64,000 bases of DNA from Thermohalobaculum sp039027855 (GTDB lineage Bacteria; Pseudomonadota; Alphaproteobacteria; Rhodobacterales; Rhodobacteraceae): positions 124,001-188,000 of the forward strand of contig JBCCJI010000001.1 of NCBI GenBank assembly GCA_039027855.1, read 5' to 3'. Under the pieces are notes generated by a model. It did no database searches. It was not told the origin of the DNA and saw only the letters and a program-made list of their open reading frames with translations. The position numbers were made by a program, and so were the translations under genes. Shown here piece after piece: positions 50,503 through 57,952 of this stretch (positions are counted from its first letter, which is position 1; the number at the start of each line of letters is the position of its first letter).

Positions 50503-50745
50503 GGGCGCCGGACCTCCCTGCTGGCCACCTGTCGGGTGGCGTTTCGCGATCTTCGACGCTGCGGCGATCGGGAGTGTCGCGTCAAGCGCCGCAAGTCGGG
50601 ACAACTGCCGGGCGACACGGCGCCGAGGTCAGCGCAGCGTCTGCGCGAATTTCCGGGCCGGCGTCCGCTATTCGGAAGGGATGGCCACACTGCGGTGGAG
50701 CCGTTATGAGACCGCTGTTCGCAACCGTTTCCCCCGAGGATCACG

Positions 50746-52125
50746 ATGACCAAGGCATGGAGTCCCACGAGCTGGCGCAATCACACCGGTCTGCAGATGC
50801 CGGAATATACCGAAGCTTCGAAGCTGTCGGACGTGCTGGGCCGTCTTTCGGGGTATCCGCCGCTGGTCTTTGCTGGCGAGGCCCGGCGCCTGCGGGCGCG
50901 CTTGGCCGATGTGGCGGAGCGTCGTGCTTTCCTGCTCCAGGGCGGCGACTGCGCCGAGGCGTTCTCGGATTTCCGCGCCGATCCGGTGCGCGACACCTTC
51001 CGCGTGATGCTGCAGATGGCCGTCGTGCTGACCTTCGCCGCCCGCGTGCCGGTGGTGAAGGTCGGGCGCATGGCCGGCCAGTTCGCCAAGCCGCGCTCGG
51101 CGCCGAGCGAGACGGTGGAGGGGGTCGAGCTGCCGTCCTACCGCGGTGACATCATCAACGGCTTCGACTTCACGCCCGAGGCGCGGATCCCCGATCCCGA
51201 GCGGATGATCCAGGCCTACATGCAGTCGGCCGCGACGCTGAACCTGCTGCGCGCCTTCGCGACCGGCGGTTTCGCCGATATGCACCGAGTAAGCGCCTGG
51301 AACCTCGACTTCGTCTCGGGCGGCCCGCAGACCGAGCATTACAAGGAGATGGCCGAGCGGATCGAGACCGCGGTCAGCTTCATGGATGCCTGCGGCCTGA
51401 CACCCCAGACCTCCGAGACGCTGCGCCAGGTGGAGTTCTACACGAGCCACGAGGCATTGCTGCTGCCCTATGAGGAAGCGCTGACCCGGATCGACAGCAC
51501 CACCGGCACGCATGTCGCGGGCTCGGGCCATATGATCTGGATTGGCGACCGCACGCGTCAGCCAGACGGCGCGCATGTCGAGTTCTGCCGCGGCGTGATC
51601 AACCCGATCGGGCTGAAATGCGGCCCGTCGCTCGAGGCTAATGAGCTGATCCGCCTGATCGACATCCTGAACCCCAATAACGAGGCGGGCCGCGTGACGC
51701 TGATCTGCCGCACCGGGGCGGGCAAAGTGGCCCAGCACCTGCCGCACTGGATCCGCGCGGTGGAGCGTGAGGGCAAGCGCGTGGTCTGGTCCTGCGACCC
51801 GATGCACGGCAACACGATCAAATCGAACGGCGGCTACAAGACCCGCCCCTTCGACAAGGTGTTGTCGGAGGTGCGCGAGTTCTTCGACGTCCACGATGCC
51901 GAGGGCACCTATGCGGGCGGCGTGCATTTCGAAATGACGGGCGCCGATGTGACCGAATGCACGGGCGGCGCCTACGAGATCACGCCCGAGCAGTTGGCGA
52001 GCCGCTATCACACCGCCTGCGATCCGCGGCTGAATGCGAGCCAGTCGCTGGAGCTGGCCTTCCTGCTGGCCGAAAACCTCGCACGGGTCGTGCCGCCGGC
52101 CAGGCAGGTCGCCATCGGCGAGTAA
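50746..52125 (+). CDS. 3-deoxy-7-phosphoheptulonate synthase, class II
   Basis: 459 residues. DAHP synthase joins phosphoenolpyruvate and erythrose 4-phosphate at the start of the shikimate pathway. The class II (plant-like) signatures are present: LLQGGDCAEAFSDF (near residue 65), VPVVKVGRMAGQFAKPRS (near 102), LPSYRGDIINGFDF (near 125), HMIWIGDRTRQPDGAHVEF (near 264), CDPMHGNTIKSNGGYKTR (near 350) and GGVHFEMTGADVTEC near 389. No regulatory extension is visible. serB follows after 25 bases, so aromatic and serine synthesis genes are adjacent. Confidence 0.96.
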   Translation: MTKAWSPTSWRNHTGLQMPEYTEASKLSDVLGRLSGYPPLVFAGEARRLRARLADVAERRAFLLQGGDCAEAFSDFRADPVRDTFRVMLQMAVVLTFAARVPVVKVGRMAGQFAKPRSAPSETVEGVELPSYRGDIINGFDFTPEARIPDPERMIQAYMQSAATLNLLRAFATGGFADMHRVSAWNLDFVSGGPQTEHYKEMAERIETAVSFMDACGLTPQTSETLRQVEFYTSHEALLLPYEEALTRIDSTTGTHVAGSGHMIWIGDRTRQPDGAHVEFCRGVINPIGLKCGPSLEANELIRLIDILNPNNEAGRVTLICRTGAGKVAQHLPHWIRAVEREGKRVVWSCDPMHGNTIKSNGGYKTRPFDKVLSEVREFFDVHDAEGTYAGGVHFEMTGADVTECTGGAYEITPEQLASRYHTACDPRLNASQSLELAFLLAENLARVVPPARQVAIGE

Positions 52126-52150
52126 TCGCGGTCTTAAAAGGGGCTGTGGG

Positions 52151-53020
52151 GTGCCCGTTGTTCTTACGGCCCCGCGCGAGCGGGGCCTTTCCGATGCCGA
52201 TCTCTCGGTCGCAGCGCGTGCGCTGGCCGGCGAGGTGCGCCGTCTGGGCCCTGCCTCCGCTGAGATCATGCTGGAGAGCGTGCTGCCGCCTGCCCTGGAG
52301 GCGGTGGCCGCCCTGCTGCCAGGGATCGACGTGAATGCCGTGCCTGCCGTCGGGCGGCGCAAGCGCCTCCTGGTCGCAGATATGGACAGCACGATTATCC
52401 CGGTCGAATGCATCGATGAACTGGCCGATCTGGCCGGTGTCGGTGCCGAGGTCGCCGCGGTGACCGGGCGCGCGATGCGGGGCGAGCTTGATTTCGACGG
52501 GGCACTGGAGGCGCGTGTTGCGCTGATGGCCGGCGCCGATGCTGGGTTGATCGACCTGGTGCTGGCGGAGCGGATCACCCTCAACCCAGGCGCCCGCACG
52601 CTGGTGGCCACCATGGCAGCGCATGGCGCCCACACCATGCTGGTCTCGGGCGGCTTCACCGCCTTCGCCGGCCCGGTGGCCGGGCGCGCGGGCTTTGCCG
52701 AGGTGCGGGCCAACACGCTCGGCATCGCCGACGGGCGGCTGAGCGGGAGCGTTGGCTTGCCGATCCTCGGCCGGGAGGCGAAGCTCGAGGCGATGGACGG
52801 GGCACTTGCGGCACGAGGGTTGTCGACGGCGGATGCCCTGGCTGTCGGCGATGGGGCAAACGATCTCGCCATGGTGCGCTCGGCCGGCCTCGGCGTCGCC
52901 TTCCGCGCCAAGCCCGCCCTGGCCGCCGAGGCCGATGCGCGGATCGAGCATGCCGGGCTCGACGCGTTGCTGGCTTTGCAGGGATATGCAGAAGGCGAGA
53001 TCGTGACTCAGACGGCGTGA
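52151..53020 (+). CDS. serB: Phosphoserine phosphatase
   Basis: 289 residues. SerB dephosphorylates phosphoserine in the last step of serine synthesis. The HAD motif DMDSTIIPVECIDELAD lies near residue 77, motif II VSGGFTAFAGPVAGRAGF near 163, and motif III-IV VGDGANDLAMVRSAGLGVAF near 233. The first 70 residues form a small N-terminal domain common in alphaproteobacterial SerB. The start is a GTG at 52151 after AAAAGGGG; a perfect GC hairpin with a short T-run (52168-52190) falls inside codons 6-14, which is odd. A later start would cut the N-terminal domain. Confidence 0.93.
   Translation: MPVVLTAPRERGLSDADLSVAARALAGEVRRLGPASAEIMLESVLPPALEAVAALLPGIDVNAVPAVGRRKRLLVADMDSTIIPVECIDELADLAGVGAEVAAVTGRAMRGELDFDGALEARVALMAGADAGLIDLVLAERITLNPGARTLVATMAAHGAHTMLVSGGFTAFAGPVAGRAGFAEVRANTLGIADGRLSGSVGLPILGREAKLEAMDGALAARGLSTADALAVGDGANDLAMVRSAGLGVAFRAKPALAAEADARIEHAGLDALLALQGYAEGEIVTQTA
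52168..52190 (+). terminator. Terminator-like hairpin inside the serB start
   Basis: GGCCCCG (52168-52174), loop CGCGAG, CGGGGCC (52181-52187), then TTT. It lies 43 bases after the DAHP synthase stop and 17 bases into serB, so it could attenuate read-through from the upstream gene. Confidence 0.5.
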
Positions 53021-53101
53021 GCGCGCCCTGGGGAGCGGCGTCCTGATCGGGTTTCGGTGGGTGGGCCCGACACTGCACCGTTGTTGAGGTGAGTCCATCG
53101 C

Positions 53102-53260
53102 GGTGGGGTTAAACCCCACCCTACCGTCGGTTTCGACCGGCGCGAAGTCCGAGAGCGTAGGGTGGGGTTCAACCCCACCACCAAGTAGAAGAGAGCCCGA
53201 CAACCCCATCGGATCCGACCGGTATGAGGTCCGATAGCGTGGGCTCGGGTTCACCCCGCC
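53102..53260. repeat. Palindromic intergenic repeat cluster
   Basis: Two perfect palindromes, GGTGGGGTT-A-AACCCCACC at 53102-53120 and GGTGGGGTT-C-AACCCCACC at 53161-53179. The second belongs to an element of about 46 bases (53134-53179), beginning CGACCGG and containing AGTCCGAGAGCGT, that is repeated in diverged form at 53216-53260. The first lies in inverted orientation to the second. This fills most of the 298-base gap between serB and msrP; nothing else is seen there. The layout resembles REP-type elements. Confidence 0.75.
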
Positions 53261-53318
53261 GCCGCGACTGACGGCCCTTAGAACCCTCCCAAGCGCCGCC
53301 AAACCAACGCGACGTCCC

Positions 53319-54353
53319 TTATCGCCAGAAGCGGATCCCGGCTTCCTGGATCAGGCTCTCGGAATAGAGGCTCGCGACCTCCTCGCCATACCCGTTGTAG
53401 AGCTCGGTCGGCACACGCTCATCGGTCCCGAGCATGCGTTCGGTGGCCTGTGACCAGCGCGGATGGTCGACCTTCGGGTTCACATTGGCCCAGAAGCCGT
53501 ACTCGCTCGCCTGCAGTTCCTCCCAGAACGAGACCGGCCGCTCGTCGGTGAAGGTGATGCGGGTGATCGACTTGTTGTGTTTGAAACCGTATTTCCACGG
53601 CACGTGCAGGCGCATCGGCGCGCCGAACTGTTCGGGCAGCACTTTGCCATAGGCGCCCATCACCATGAAGGTCAGATGGTGCGCCGCCTCATCCATCGTC
53701 AGCCCCTCGATATAGGGCCAGGGGTACCAGTGCTGGCGCTGGCCGCGGGCGATGCCGGGGTCGAGGAAGCTCTCGAAGCGCACGTATTTCGCGCCGGAGA
53801 GCGGCTTCGCCTTGTCCATCAGCGCCGAGAGCGGGAAGCCGATCCACGGCACGACCATCGCCCAGGCCTCGACGCAGCGGTGGCGGGTGATCCGCTCCTC
53901 CATCGGCATCTGGGCCAGCAGGTCCTCGGCGCCGATCTTCATCTCCTCCTCGACCATGCCGTCGATGCGCACGGTCCAGCCATCGGTGTCGAGCGCCTGC
54001 GCCGCTTCGTAGATCTGCTTGTGGCTGCCGAATTCGTAGAAGTTGTTGTAGGTCGAGGCGACCTCGCCATCGGTGACCGGCCGGCCCGCATCGGCATAGG
54101 CCGGGTTCAGGCCCGGCTTCGGCGTGAAGGGGGTATCGGGCGCCGGCATGCCGCTTTGGCGCGCGGCGATCTCTTCGGGCGTGGGCTCGGCCATGGCAGG
54201 GCGACCGTTGGACCCGGTGCCGAGCGCTGCGAGCGCGGCCACGGCCGCCACCCCGCCGCCGCCCGCTAGGATCGCCCGGCGGTTCCAAAAGACGCTCTCG
54301 GGCGTCGTATCACGCTCAGCGCTCATCCAGCGCGGCCGAAACAGGCGCTTCAT
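53319..54353 (-). CDS. msrP: Protein-methionine-sulfoxide reductase catalytic subunit MsrP
   Basis: 344 residues. MsrP (YedY) is a periplasmic molybdopterin enzyme that repairs oxidised methionines. A Tat-type signal has Arg-Arg (WNRRAILAGGGG, residues 23-34) and a hydrophobic stretch after it. The cofactor-binding Cys160 is in RHRCVEAWAMVVPWIGF, and FESFLDPGIARGQRQHWYPW, HLTFMVMGAYGKVLPEQFGA and LHVPWKYGFKHNKSI are family blocks. The ATG at 54353 follows GGGAGGAG. The heme membrane partner MsrQ normally lies next to it but is in neither flank. The gene on the left is serB, beyond the repeat cluster. Confidence 0.95.
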   Translation of the reverse strand: MKRLFRPRWMSAERDTTPESVFWNRRAILAGGGGVAAVAALAALGTGSNGRPAMAEPTPEEIAARQSGMPAPDTPFTPKPGLNPAYADAGRPVTDGEVASTYNNFYEFGSHKQIYEAAQALDTDGWTVRIDGMVEEEMKIGAEDLLAQMPMEERITRHRCVEAWAMVVPWIGFPLSALMDKAKPLSGAKYVRFESFLDPGIARGQRQHWYPWPYIEGLTMDEAAHHLTFMVMGAYGKVLPEQFGAPMRLHVPWKYGFKHNKSITRITFTDERPVSFWEELQASEYGFWANVNPKVDHPRWSQATERMLGTDERVPTELYNGYGEEVASLYSESLIQEAGIRFWR

Positions 54354-54502
54354 CGCTACTCCTCCCAGCAAACCCTCGCAGAGATGATGTTTCTGCCGTG
54401 GAATGCCAGCTTTAGGGAGCCGCGCATTTGGGTTCCGCGGTCACACCTCGGTCATCGGCGGCAATATTGTGGCAAGAGGCACCCGGTTTTTGCAGAATTC
54501 GC

Positions 54503-54529
54503 AAAAAAACGCCGGGCGCGAGGCCCGGC
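54503..54529 (-). terminator. Intrinsic terminator of the LysR gene
   Basis: GCCGGGC (54511-54517) and GCCCGGC (54523-54529) form a perfect stem with loop GCGAG. On the minus strand a run of seven U follows directly (A run at 54503-54509 on the plus strand). It lies 110 bases past the LysR stop. Confidence 0.75.
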
Positions 54530-54554
54530 CGAGTCAACAGGGAGGTATCACAAC

Positions 54555-54574
54555 CTGAGCAATCGCTTGCTCAG
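54555..54574. promoter_or_regulatory. Perfect 20-base palindrome of unknown role
   Basis: CTGAGCAA-TCGC-TTGCTCAG. It lies between the msrP 5' end and the LysR 3' end, in a 286-base gap that also contains the LysR terminator. The form is that of a dimeric regulator operator or a small hairpin. Confidence 0.4.
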
Positions 54575-54639
54575 TTCAAGAATTAGGCCCAGTGCTGCGG
54601 CGCGACAAGCCTACGAAAGTCGGCGGATGGGCAATCCCG

Positions 54640-55557
54640 TCATGCTAAAGGTGCATGCCTCGCCGTTTTTCCACGTGGTGATAGCGCCTCAACCTCCGAG
54701 AGTACGAAATCGCGAAAGGCAAGCACCCGTTGCGAATGGCGCAGCTCTTCGGGGTAAACGAACCACACCGTGATCGGCTCGCTCGCCTCCTCCGGCAGCA
54801 CGTGGACAAGCTCGGGATTGTCCCGGGTCAGATAGTCGGGCAGGAGCGCGACGCCGAGATGGTTGAGCGCGGCCTTCAGGACGCCGAAATAGCTGTTCAT
54901 CCGCAGGTCGATGCCGCCCCCCGACAGGCCGAGCTTGTCGAGGAACTCCGCCGCCTGGCGTGGTTGTGGTGCCGTGGCGCTAAAGGCGAGCACGCGGTGA
55001 TCGGCCAGCGCCGCCACGCTGTCGGGCAGGCCATGGCGGTCGAGGTACTCCTTGGTGGCGTAAAGGCGCATCACCGCATTCATCAGGGGGCGACGGATCA
55101 GCTCGGCCTGATTGGGTGAGACGAGCCTGATGGCCACGTCTGCCTCGCGCATCGGCAGATCTAGCACGCTCTCGGTCAAGATCAGCTCGACCTTGAGGCT
55201 GGGATGCGCATCCATCAGCCGCGCCAGCCGGGGGGCGAGCCAGAGTGTGCCGAAACCCGCCGTCGTCGTGACCCGCAATTCGCCGAACACCGCGTCCTTG
55301 GCATCTCGGATGCGCGCCGCGGCCGAGGTCAGGCTTTTGGCGATGGTCTTCGTGGTCTCGTACAGGATCTCGCCCTGTTCGGTCAGCAACAGGCCGCGCG
55401 CGTGGCGGTGGAACAGCGTGGCCTGCAGCTGTAACTCCAACCCACGGATCTGCCGGCTGATTGCGGACTGGCTGAGATGCAGCTGATCGCCCGCATGGGT
55501 CAGGCTGCCCGCATCGGCCACGGCGTGAAACACCCGCAGCTTGTCCCAGTCGATCAT
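54640..55557 (-). CDS. LysR family transcriptional regulator
   Basis: 305 residues, the normal LysR length. The N-terminal winged helix-turn-helix is HAGDQLHLSQSAISRQIRGL (residues 21-40) after LRVFHAVADAGSL; the rest is a periplasmic-binding-like effector domain (ELRVTTTAGFGTLWLAPRL, MREADVAIRLVSPNQAELI). No obvious target operon adjoins it: msrP lies downstream and a divergent exported protein gene upstream, starting about 80 bases away. That divergent gene is the first candidate target. The effector is unknown. Confidence 0.93.
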   Translation of the reverse strand: MIDWDKLRVFHAVADAGSLTHAGDQLHLSQSAISRQIRGLELQLQATLFHRHARGLLLTEQGEILYETTKTIAKSLTSAAARIRDAKDAVFGELRVTTTAGFGTLWLAPRLARLMDAHPSLKVELILTESVLDLPMREADVAIRLVSPNQAELIRRPLMNAVMRLYATKEYLDRHGLPDSVAALADHRVLAFSATAPQPRQAAEFLDKLGLSGGGIDLRMNSYFGVLKAALNHLGVALLPDYLTRDNPELVHVLPEEASEPITVWFVYPEELRHSQRVLAFRDFVLSEVEALSPRGKTARHAPLA

Positions 55558-55637
55558 CGCCCTGCCTTTCCCTGCCTGTCGACCTTGTGTGCCCTTGTCG
55601 CTTGTGGGCGGTGGCCTTGGCCGATTATACCGCGGCC

Positions 55638-56531
55638 ATGGTGATGCACATCCCTCTTGCGCGGGCTTTTCGCATGCTCGCTGCCATTATGCTGGCCGCC
55701 GTGCTGATGCCGGCCCTACCGGCGATCGCGCAGACCGGGCTGGAGGGGCGATCGCTGCGCGGTCTGGACGAAGCCAATGGTGCCCGTCTCGATATCGGCC
55801 GCAGGGGCGGCAACGGTGTCGTCGAGGGCACGCTGCAGATCGACGGCCGTCGCTTGCCCTTCGCGGCACGCGTAGTGGATGGCGGTCTCTCCGGCCTGAT
55901 GGCACGCGGCGGGGGAGAGAGCCAGCTGAGGCTCGATCCGCTGCCCTTCGGCGCGATCATGACGCTGATCCCCGTCGCGGCCGATGGCACCCTCGCCAAT
56001 CAACAGGCCGAGATCCTGACCTTCGCACGCGCCGATGTCAGCCTCCCGACCCTGCCCGAGGGGTTTGTCCTGCCGCCTCAACCCGGCGTCGTGCGCTTTG
56101 CCCCGGTCGGGTTTCTGCGCAGTTACGCGTTCTGGCCGCCCGACGGCGTGGCGGTGGGATATGCAGCGCTCGCGCCGCGCCACCGCACGATGATCGGGCT
56201 TTTCCCGTCGGTGCAGCTCGACATCATCTGGAAGCTCTGTCTCGCACCTGCCGGCGTGGCCGCTGCGGATCGTGCCCTGTCGCTGGCGCGGAGCGGGCAG
56301 GGGGTAGACTGCCGCGACGTGCTCTCGGTCATTGCCACGCTGCAGCGGAACGGCCGTTTCGCGGGTTACAAGGCCGATGTCGAAGAGGCCCGCAGCCGGG
56401 TGGAGCGCGCGGTGCGCTGCGCCGAGTACTTCGTGGAGACGAAGGCGACCTGTGATGCGGCCGGTCGCGACATGAGCGCTGCTGCGCTCTCGCTCGAAAC
56501 CGCGGCGACAGTGCTCGATCGCTATCGCTGA
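55638..56531 (+). CDS. Exported protein of unknown function
   Basis: 297 residues. A signal peptide follows the start (RAFRMLAAIMLAAVLMPALPAIAQ, cleaved near residue 32 at IAQ). The mature protein is of mixed composition with short blocks such as ANGARLDIGRRGGNGVVEG, a central FGAIMTLIPVAADG, and an all-helical C-terminal part with cysteines (ISIL-type helix, RAVRCAEYFVETKATCDA). I do not recognise the family. The ATG at 55638 or the next at 55644 is likely; in-frame codons further upstream would add a polar lead. It is divergent from the LysR gene and could be its target. Confidence 0.7.
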   Translation: MVMHIPLARAFRMLAAIMLAAVLMPALPAIAQTGLEGRSLRGLDEANGARLDIGRRGGNGVVEGTLQIDGRRLPFAARVVDGGLSGLMARGGGESQLRLDPLPFGAIMTLIPVAADGTLANQQAEILTFARADVSLPTLPEGFVLPPQPGVVRFAPVGFLRSYAFWPPDGVAVGYAALAPRHRTMIGLFPSVQLDIIWKLCLAPAGVAAADRALSLARSGQGVDCRDVLSVIATLQRNGRFAGYKADVEEARSRVERAVRCAEYFVETKATCDAAGRDMSAAALSLETAATVLDRYR

Positions 56532-56685
56532 TCGACATCGGACACCGACGGCCGCTAGTCGACGGGCTGCTCCGGTCGCCACGTCGTACGCCGGGGAACA
56601 CTCGGCCTTCAATCAACCGACAATGACCGGCGCGGCTTAGCCACGTCGGTCATAGCCCATCAGTCAGCCTGCGCCGATCCGCGCG

Positions 56686-57018
56686 TCAGCGCTGATGATG
56701 CAGGGTGCGGCGGTTCTTGCTACCCCAATCCTCGATCCAATCGAGCACCGGGCGCAGAGCCTCACCCTTCGGCGTGATGCGATACTCGAGCCGGCGCGCA
56801 CCACTGTGCACGGGGCGCTTTTCGAGGATCCCTTCATCGACGAGACGGGCAAGGCGGTTGGACAGGATGTTCCGGGCCACACCGAGACGACGCTGGAAGG
56901 TGTCGAAACGGGTGATGCCCCTGAGAGCCGCCCAGACGATCAACAGCGTCCAGCTGTCGCCGATCTGCCTGACCGCGTCGGTCATGGCGGAGATTTCAGC
57001 CTGTTCGAGGTCGGCCAT
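56686..57018 (-). CDS. HxlR family transcriptional regulator
   Basis: 110 residues. A winged-helix protein of the HxlR/MarR-like type: IGDSWTLLIVWAALRGITRF (about residues 19-38), FQRRLGVARNILSNRLARLV and LEKRPVHSGARRLEYRITPKG are the family blocks. The Cys usually found near the N-terminus, which senses redox or aldehyde stress in several members, is absent here. I chose the ATG at 57018 because GGAG lies eight bases upstream. It is divergent from an SDR oxidoreductase gene with 166 bases between, a common arrangement in which the regulator controls its neighbour. Confidence 0.9.
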   Translation of the reverse strand: MADLEQAEISAMTDAVRQIGDSWTLLIVWAALRGITRFDTFQRRLGVARNILSNRLARLVDEGILEKRPVHSGARRLEYRITPKGEALRPVLDWIEDWGSKNRRTLHHQR

Positions 57019-57184
57019 TAGCATTACTCCTGGCGATATCGCCCTTCGGATATCGCTTCCATAGCATGGAATATCCAGTCATGCCGTCTCATTGCGCAAC
57101 TCGAAGCGATAATCGTGATCACCGTGTCTTGTTGCGGCATTCCCTGAAACACTCCTGATGTGTCAATCAAAGCTGACAATTCAA

Positions 57185-57952
57185 ATGTCGCAGCAACACG
57201 ACACCGAATCAAGCCTGACGGGCCGCGTCATCATGATTTCCGGTGCTTCCAGTGGCTTAGGCGAACACTTCGCAGCGCTACTTGATGCTTGCGGTGCCCG
57301 GCTTGCAGTTGCAGCAAGGCGAATTGATTCGCTCATGAAGCTCTCATGCGTGGCCGAAGGCCGGGCCATGGCCATCGCCATGGATGTTACAGACCGCGGC
57401 GCGGTGGCAGAGGCGATTGATCAAATCGGCGACCGATTCGGCCGGATCGACGGCCTGGTGAACAATGCCGGCATCGCCTGGGGCGGCAGGGCGCGCGACA
57501 TGCCGGGCGCGGCGTGGGACCGGGTGATCGCCACCAACCTGACCGGTGCCTTCACGGTGGCGCAGGCCGTGGCACCGGTGATGGCGGCGGGCGGCGGCGG
57601 CGCAATTGTCTCGACCGCGTCGATCCTCGGCCTCCGCACGGGCGCTGGTCTCGCCGCCTATGCGGCGTCAAAGGCTGGCCTCGTGCATCTCACCAAAAGC
57701 CTCGCGCTCGAATGGGCGCGCGACAACATCCGCGTCAACGCCATCGCGCCGGGATACATCCCGACCGATCTCAACCGCGCCCACCTTGAAAGCGCCGAGG
57801 GCGAGCGGATGCGCCGCGCCATCCCGCTCCGCCGTTTCGGCCGTCCCGAGGATCTCGACGCGCCGCTGAAGCTGCTGCTCTCCGACGCCGGAAGCTACAT
57901 CACGGGTGTCACCCTGCCGGTGGACGGCGGCCATCTCTGCACGCCGCTTTAG
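57185..57952 (+). CDS. Short-chain dehydrogenase/reductase
   Basis: 255 residues, classical SDR. The NAD(P)-binding TGxxxGxG motif appears as SGASSGLGEHF near residue 20; the NNAG motif is LVNNAGIAWGG near residue 95; the catalytic Ser is in IVSTASILG and the Tyr-x-x-x-Lys pair in AAYAASKAGLVHL near residue 160. It ends GVTLPVDGGHLCTPL. The alcohol or ketone substrate is unknown. The first 180 bases have lower GC than the rest and the loop after the second strand is short. It is divergent from the HxlR regulator, a likely control. It ends tail to tail with the next gene, overlapping by four bases. Confidence 0.93.
   Translation: MSQQHDTESSLTGRVIMISGASSGLGEHFAALLDACGARLAVAARRIDSLMKLSCVAEGRAMAIAMDVTDRGAVAEAIDQIGDRFGRIDGLVNNAGIAWGGRARDMPGAAWDRVIATNLTGAFTVAQAVAPVMAAGGGGAIVSTASILGLRTGAGLAAYAASKAGLVHLTKSLALEWARDNIRVNAIAPGYIPTDLNRAHLESAEGERMRRAIPLRRFGRPEDLDAPLKLLLSDAGSYITGVTLPVDGGHLCTPL

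Noticed and set aside
53102..53179. CRISPR array because of repeated palindromes
   Set aside because: Only two or three irregularly spaced units in mixed orientation, no uniform spacers and no cas genes.
54384..54773. Plus-strand open frame of 129 codons in the msrP-LysR gap
   Set aside because: It runs across a terminator hairpin and a palindrome, overlaps the LysR 3' end, and has no family pattern.
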